This document shows positions 4,981 through 8,574 of a stretch of 8,574 nucleotides of DNA, one piece after another. Where the stretch lies: assembly GCA_036840015.1 (NCBI GenBank), contig DAISVV010000135.1, positions 1 through 8,574 of the forward strand. The letters are read 5' to 3'. The notes beneath the pieces were generated by a model, which saw only the letters and a program-made list of their open reading frames with translations, ran no database searches and was not told the origin of the DNA. Position 1 is the first letter of the stretch. The number at the start of each line of letters is the position of its first letter. Position numbers and translations under genes: made by a program. Origin of the DNA: SZUA-430 sp036840015 (GTDB taxonomy: Bacteria; Pseudomonadota; Alphaproteobacteria; Micropepsales; Micropepsaceae).

Positions 4981-6435
4981 ATGAGCGCGAACTTCAACAG
5001 CAAGGTCAGGACAAGCGCGCCGTCGGTGGCCGCGCTCGAGCCCGAGCGCGCTGCCAGGCTCGAAAACGAACAGCTGAGGCTGGTCGAGCGAAACCTGCGG
5101 CCGATGCTCTACTCGCTGCCGCTGCTTGGCGCCCTCATGGGCGTGCTGCTCGCTGCCTGGATCAATCCGGCGCACCTCTTTGCCTGGTACCTTCTTCTGT
5201 GCGCCGCCTGCATCCGCTTCTGGTTCTCGGAACTGTTCCTCGAAACCCCCGGGATGACTGCGGAACGGGTCAGTCGCTGGCACATTCTGCTTGCAGCGGG
5301 CCTTGCATGTGTCAACGCCATCTGGGCCCTCCCGAACTTCATTTTCTATGACCAGTGTGGCGCGACCGGCCAGATGCTGCTCTTCCTCGTGGCGTCCTGC
5401 ACGCTCGCCTGCGTGCTGGTCATGGTGGCGGCAAGCCGGTTCATGCTGTGGGCGACCATCATCCCGCTCGGCAGCGCCATTGTGATCCCGCCCCTGCTCC
5501 AGGGTGAACCCCTCCAGATCGGCCTCGCCTTTCTGGGTATTGGCCTGACGCTGTATCTCGGACATGTGGCCTGGAACATCAACCGCAGCACACGCGAGCT
5601 CCTGCTGGCACGCGACGAGAAGAACCAGGTGATCGAACAGCTTGCCGCTGCCAAGTTCGAAGCCGACAAGGGCCGCCAGCGCGCCGAAGCTGCCAGCCTC
5701 GCAAAGTCCGAATTCCTTGCCAACATGAGCCACGAGCTGCGAACGCCGCTCAATGCGATCCTCGGCTTCTCCGACCTGATGCAGCGCGAGATCTTCGGCC
5801 CGCTGGGGGCCCACCAGTATTCCGAGTACACCGGGCACATCAACGAAAGCGGTCGCCAGCTTCTGGGCATGATCAACGAGATCCTCGACCTCGCCCGGAT
5901 CGAATCCGGCCGCGTATCGCTGAAGATGGTCGAGATCAACCTGCGCGAGACCATCAAGGTCGCCGTCAGGGCCTTCGAAATCCAGGCGTCCGAGAAGAAT
6001 GTCCGGCTTGAATCAGACCTCGACCGCAACCTGCCCTGCCTGCACGCGGACGAGCGGGGCACGCAGCAGATCCTGATGAACCTTCTGTCAAACGCCGTGA
6101 AGTTCACCCCGGCCGGAGGCACCGTCACCGTCTTTGCGCGCTCACTCCCGTCAGGCGAACTCGAGCTTGGCGTGCGCGACACCGGCGAAGGCATCGACCC
6201 GGTCGACATCGACGCCGTCTTCGCCGGCTTCGGCCGCGGCCGCCACGACATCACCTCGACGAAAAAGGGCACGGGCCTCGGCCTGCCCATCGTGAAGGGC
6301 CTGGTCGAGGCCCATGGCGGCAAGCTGCTGCTGCAGAGCGAACTGGGCCGCGGCACGTTGATCGCCTGCCGCTTCCCCCGCGAGCGCGTCACCGCCCCCC
6401 AGCCCGCCCCCGTGCGCGCAACCGTGACACCCTGA
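4981..6435 (+). CDS. Membrane sensor histidine kinase, PleC/DivJ-like core
   Basis: A 484-residue kinase. A cytoplasmic N-terminus (1-40) is followed by about six membrane segments between residues 42 and 198, with no large periplasmic domain, then a linker helix (202-240). The H-box SEFLANMSHELRTPLNAIL carries His251 as the phospho-acceptor. The following FSDLMQREIFGPLG and YSEYTGHINESGRQLL stretches resemble the PleC/DivJ/PdhS group. The ATPase domain shows the N-box with Asn367 and Asn371, the G1-box DTGEGI (400-405), an F-box-like VFAGFGRG and the G2-box GTGLGLPIVKG (430-440). The tail is Pro-rich. No receiver domain or partner response regulator is encoded in the window, so it is an orphan kinase here. 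PleC/DivJ relatives act on DivK/PleD in the CtrA circuit; that target is an inference. The ATG at 4981 lacks a strong ribosome site. Confidence 0.93.
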   Translation: MSANFNSKVRTSAPSVAALEPERAARLENEQLRLVERNLRPMLYSLPLLGALMGVLLAAWINPAHLFAWYLLLCAACIRFWFSELFLETPGMTAERVSRWHILLAAGLACVNAIWALPNFIFYDQCGATGQMLLFLVASCTLACVLVMVAASRFMLWATIIPLGSAIVIPPLLQGEPLQIGLAFLGIGLTLYLGHVAWNINRSTRELLLARDEKNQVIEQLAAAKFEADKGRQRAEAASLAKSEFLANMSHELRTPLNAILGFSDLMQREIFGPLGAHQYSEYTGHINESGRQLLGMINEILDLARIESGRVSLKMVEINLRETIKVAVRAFEIQASEKNVRLESDLDRNLPCLHADERGTQQILMNLLSNAVKFTPAGGTVTVFARSLPSGELELGVRDTGEGIDPVDIDAVFAGFGRGRHDITSTKKGTGLGLPIVKGLVEAHGGKLLLQSELGRGTLIACRFPRERVTAPQPAPVRATVTP

Positions 6436-6442
6436 AAAGCCG

Positions 6443-6472
6443 GATGGCGCCGGCCTGGAGGCCGACGCCATC
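6443..6472. terminator. Bidirectional hairpin terminator
   Basis: GATGGCG-C-CGGCC, loop TGGA, GGCCG-A-CGCCATC: a 7-bp plus 5-bp stem with one C/A mismatch. It begins 8 bases past the kinase stop and 37 bases past the stop of the convergent dehydrogenase. On the minus strand four T follow the stem within about five bases (complement of AAAA at 6435-6438). On the plus strand TTTT comes only at 6486-6489. It should therefore work best for the minus-strand operon and perhaps weakly for the kinase. Confidence 0.7.
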
Positions 6473-6508
6473 ACGAATGCTTCCCTTTTGCGGGCTTCGA
6501 GCGCGCTG

Positions 6509-7639
6509 TCAGGCCGCGGCCGAATAGCGCTTCAGGTGATGGTCGACATTTCCGAACATCGTGTCGATCATGGTCAGCCGCTTGAAATAGTGGCCGACAT
6601 TGAGCTCGTCCGTCATGCCCATTCCGCCATGCAGCTGCACGGCCTGCTGCCCGATGAACCGGGCTGCCTTGCCGATTTGCACCTTCGCCGCCGATGCAGC
6701 CCGGCGGCGCTCGGCGTCGGGCGCATCAAGCTTCAGCGTCACCATGTAGGTGATCGAGACCGACTGCTCATAGTTCATGAACATGTCGACCATGCGGTGC
6801 TGCAGCACCTGGAACTTCCCGATCGGCGTGCCGAACTGCTTGCGGGTCTTGCAGTACTCGGTCGTCGTGTCATTCAGCACCTTCATCGCGCCGATCGCCT
6901 CGGCCGACAGGGCGGCGATGCCCTCGTCCACCACGCGCTCGACCAGCTTCAGGCCATTGTCGACCTCGCCGATCACGGCGTCCGCACCCACCGCCACGTT
7001 CTCGAACGTCACTTCAGATGCCCTGAGCCCATCGACCGTCGGATAGTCGCGACACGAAACGCCCTTCGCCTTCTTGTCGACGATGAAAACCGACACACCA
7101 TTCGCGTCACGCTGCCCGCCCGCCGTGCGCGCCGTCACGACCAGCGTATCGGCCCATGGCGCACCGATGACAACGGCCTTGTGCCCGTTCAGCACATAGC
7201 CGGCCCCGCTCTTCTTCGCCGTCACGGCAAGATCGGCGAGATTGTAGCGACCCTGCGGCTCGGCGAAGGCGAAGGCGCAGACGCGCTTGCCCTCGATGAT
7301 CTCGGGAATGTACTGCGCCTGCTGCGCCTTGCTGCCACCATGACGCAGGAAGCCACCCGCCAGCACCACCGTGCCGAGGAACGGCTCGACCACGAGGCCA
7401 CGCCCGAACTCCTCCATGATGATCATGGTCTCGACTGGCCCGCCGCCCATGCCGCCGTGCTCTTCGGAAAACGCCGCACCCAGCACGCCGAGCTCGGCGA
7501 ACGTCGACCAGTTCTGCCGCTTCCAGCCGGCTTCGCTGCGGATGATCGCGCGGCGATTGTCGAACGTGTAGTCGTTCTGCACGAATTTCTGCACCATGTT
7601 GCGCAGCAGGTTCTGTTCTTCAGTGAATGAAAAATCCAT
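6509..7639 (-). CDS. Acyl-CoA dehydrogenase, small (PimD-like) type
   Basis: A 376-residue acyl-CoA dehydrogenase-fold protein, resembling the small subunit of pimeloyl-CoA dehydrogenase (PimD) from its MDFSFTEEQNLLRNMVQKFV start onward. It has the N-terminal helical domain to about 118, a middle domain opening AFAFAEPQGR (122-131), and a C-terminal domain from about 230. The motifs TRKQFGTPIGKFQVLQH (265-281) and QLHGGMGMTDE (335-345), which contact FAD across subunits in the family, are intact. At the MCAD catalytic-glutamate position it reads MFGNVD (361-366), so that glutamate is replaced by Phe. A helix-G glutamate at 239 is close to, but by my alignment not at, the isovaleryl-type position. 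I infer a heteromer in which this chain supplies much of the FAD site and the large subunit supplies the base. It lies 42 bp after the large-type gene and ends at the hairpin 6443-6472. Confidence 0.93.
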   Translation of the reverse strand: MDFSFTEEQNLLRNMVQKFVQNDYTFDNRRAIIRSEAGWKRQNWSTFAELGVLGAAFSEEHGGMGGGPVETMIIMEEFGRGLVVEPFLGTVVLAGGFLRHGGSKAQQAQYIPEIIEGKRVCAFAFAEPQGRYNLADLAVTAKKSGAGYVLNGHKAVVIGAPWADTLVVTARTAGGQRDANGVSVFIVDKKAKGVSCRDYPTVDGLRASEVTFENVAVGADAVIGEVDNGLKLVERVVDEGIAALSAEAIGAMKVLNDTTTEYCKTRKQFGTPIGKFQVLQHRMVDMFMNYEQSVSITYMVTLKLDAPDAERRRAASAAKVQIGKAARFIGQQAVQLHGGMGMTDELNVGHYFKRLTMIDTMFGNVDHHLKRYSAAA

Positions 7640-7681
7640 GTCGAAGTCCGGTCTGTTCGGTGTTTGATGGGGGAATGCGGC

Positions 7682-8574
7682 TCAGAGCCCGAGCACCATC
7701 TTGGCGATGATGTTCCGCTGGATCTCGTTCGAGCCGCCATAGATCGACGTGCGCCGCGTCAGGAAATAGTTCTGCGAAGCGCCATGCGCATAGTCCGGCC
7801 CCGGCACATACTCGTTCGTGGCCTTGTCATGCGCGAACGGACGATAGGGATTTCCGTAATAGGCAATCGCTTCCAGCGTCAGCTCCGTCAGGCGCTGCTG
7901 GATGTCGGTGCCGCGGATCTTGAGGATCGAGGCCTCGGGGCCATGTCCACCCTTCGACTCGTTGGCCAGCGTCCGCAGCTCAGTGTACTCGAGCGCCAGC
8001 AGGTCGACCTCAAGCTCGGCGATCGAGCGTGCAAAGAGCTCGTCCTCGATCAGCCGGCTGCCCTCGCCCGTCTGCTCGGCGGCCGCAAGCTGCTTGAGGC
8101 GCGTGACACCCCGCTTCGATCGGGCGACGCCGGCAATGCCGGCCCGCTCGTGGCCCAGCAGGAACTTGGCATAGGTCCAGCCTTCGTTCTCCTTGCCGAT
8201 CAGGTTGGCCACCGGCACGCGCACATTGTCGAGCCACACCTCGTTGACTTCATGCGCGCCATCCATGGTGATGATCGGCCGCACCGACACACCCGGCGTC
8301 TTCATGTCGATGAGCAGGAACGAGATGCCTTCCTGCTGCTAGGCAGTGGGGTTCGTGCGCACGAGGCAGGAAAAGCAGTCGGCATACTGCGCCAGCGTCG
8401 TCCAGGTCTTCTGGCCATTGACGATATAGTGGTCACCGTCGCGCACCGCTGTCGTCTTCAGCGAGGCAAGGTCTGAGCCCGCGCCCGGCTCGGAATAGCC
8501 CTGGCACCACCAGCGTTCACCCGAGAGGATCTTGGGCAGATGATCCTGCTTCTGCTCCTCGGTGCCAAACGTGT
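7682..8574 (-). pseudogene. Acyl-CoA dehydrogenase, large (PimC-like) type, interrupted by amber stop; N-terminus beyond window
   Basis: From the right edge the frame reads TFGTEEQKQD, then WWCQGYSEPGAGSDLASL, NGQKTWTTLAQYADCF and CLVRTNPTA, then TAG (complement of 8339-8341). It continues without a shift as QQEGISFLLIDMKTPGV through GHERAG to SIYGGSNEIQRNIIAKMVLGL. The parts on both sides of the stop align colinearly with the intact enzyme at 2399-3607, where the same region reads CLVRTTPGQKPQEGISFILIDMKTPG. The stop therefore replaces one residue, most simply CAG to TAG. It has Gly where MCAD has its catalytic Glu and keeps the helix-G Glu in GHERAG (codon 8147-8149), as expected for a large subunit. 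An ATG at 8305 downstream of the stop has no ribosome site, and a fragment from there would lack the N-terminal and part of the middle domain. A sequencing error is an alternative to true gene loss. It shares an operon with the small-type gene. Confidence 0.85.

Noticed and set aside
4846..5838. Open frame of 330 codons on the minus strand
   Set aside because: It is antisense to the histidine kinase N-terminal half and membrane region, with no coherent protein features. Its existence follows from third-position GC bias.
5346..6392. Open frame of 348 codons on the minus strand
   Set aside because: Antisense to the kinase core, Ser/Arg-rich, no domain; shadow of a real gene.
6488..7630. Open frame of 380 codons on the plus strand
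   Set aside because: It is antisense to the small-type dehydrogenase, whose family motifs are clear. The translation is Arg/His-rich without recognisable motifs, a usual by-product of GC-rich codon use.
7682..8305. Separate 207-residue dehydrogenase starting at the ATG 8305
   Set aside because: There is no ribosome site, the ATG is an internal Met conserved in the intact paralogue (LIDMKTPG), and the family frame continues upstream past the stop codon.
7664..8476. Open frame of 270 codons on the plus strand
   Set aside because: Antisense to the large-type dehydrogenase, with Arg/His/Asp-rich filler composition.

Overview
The window is GC-rich DNA with long antisense open frames, most likely from an alphaproteobacterium. 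The evidence is a membrane histidine kinase whose H-box region resembles the PleC/DivJ group, two TTAACC-type repeats resembling CtrA sites, and acyl-CoA dehydrogenases of the PimC/PimD type. A Caulobacterales/Hyphomonadaceae-like or Rhizobiales-like host is a guess from these traits; no marker gene is present to fix it.

Layout, left to right. (1) 1-310 (-): the N-terminal part of an unknown multi-pass membrane protein, cut by the window edge. (2) 418-882 (+): a small HPP-family membrane protein, divergent from (1), with a strong imperfect dyad just upstream. (3) 977-2104 (+): a 375-residue soluble protein that I cannot assign to a function. (4) 2105-2398: a non-coding gap between convergent genes. 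(5) 2399-4820 (-): a fatty-acid/CoA-ester block, in transcription order a crotonase-family protein, a YgiN-like ABM-domain monooxygenase, and a large-type acyl-CoA dehydrogenase starting 4 bp after the monooxygenase. (6) 4981-6435 (+): the sensor histidine kinase, divergent from the crotonase. Their shared 160-bp region holds a CtrA-like repeat and an 8-bp perfect inverted repeat. (7) 6443-6472: a strong hairpin, probably a two-way terminator. (8) 6509-8574 (-): a second acyl-CoA dehydrogenase pair, a large-type gene running off the right edge followed 42 bp later by a small-type gene.

How the genes fit together: the three dehydrogenases and the crotonase supply the first two steps of a beta-oxidation cycle. 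Residue patterns suggest that the dehydrogenases work as large/small heteromers. The large type keeps a helix-G glutamate candidate base and lacks the FAD-contact motifs. The small type keeps the FAD motifs and lacks the usual C-terminal catalytic glutamate. The large gene of the right-hand pair carries an in-frame amber stop, so it is either a fresh pseudogene or a sequence error. The intact large-type enzyme at 2399-3607 has no adjacent small partner and could be an alternative partner for the small subunit.

I found no wholly new system, RNA gene, insertion sequence or CRISPR array. The best leads are the amber-interrupted heteromeric dehydrogenase, the atypical crotonase active site, the paired CtrA-like repeats near the kinase, and the 375-residue unknown protein.
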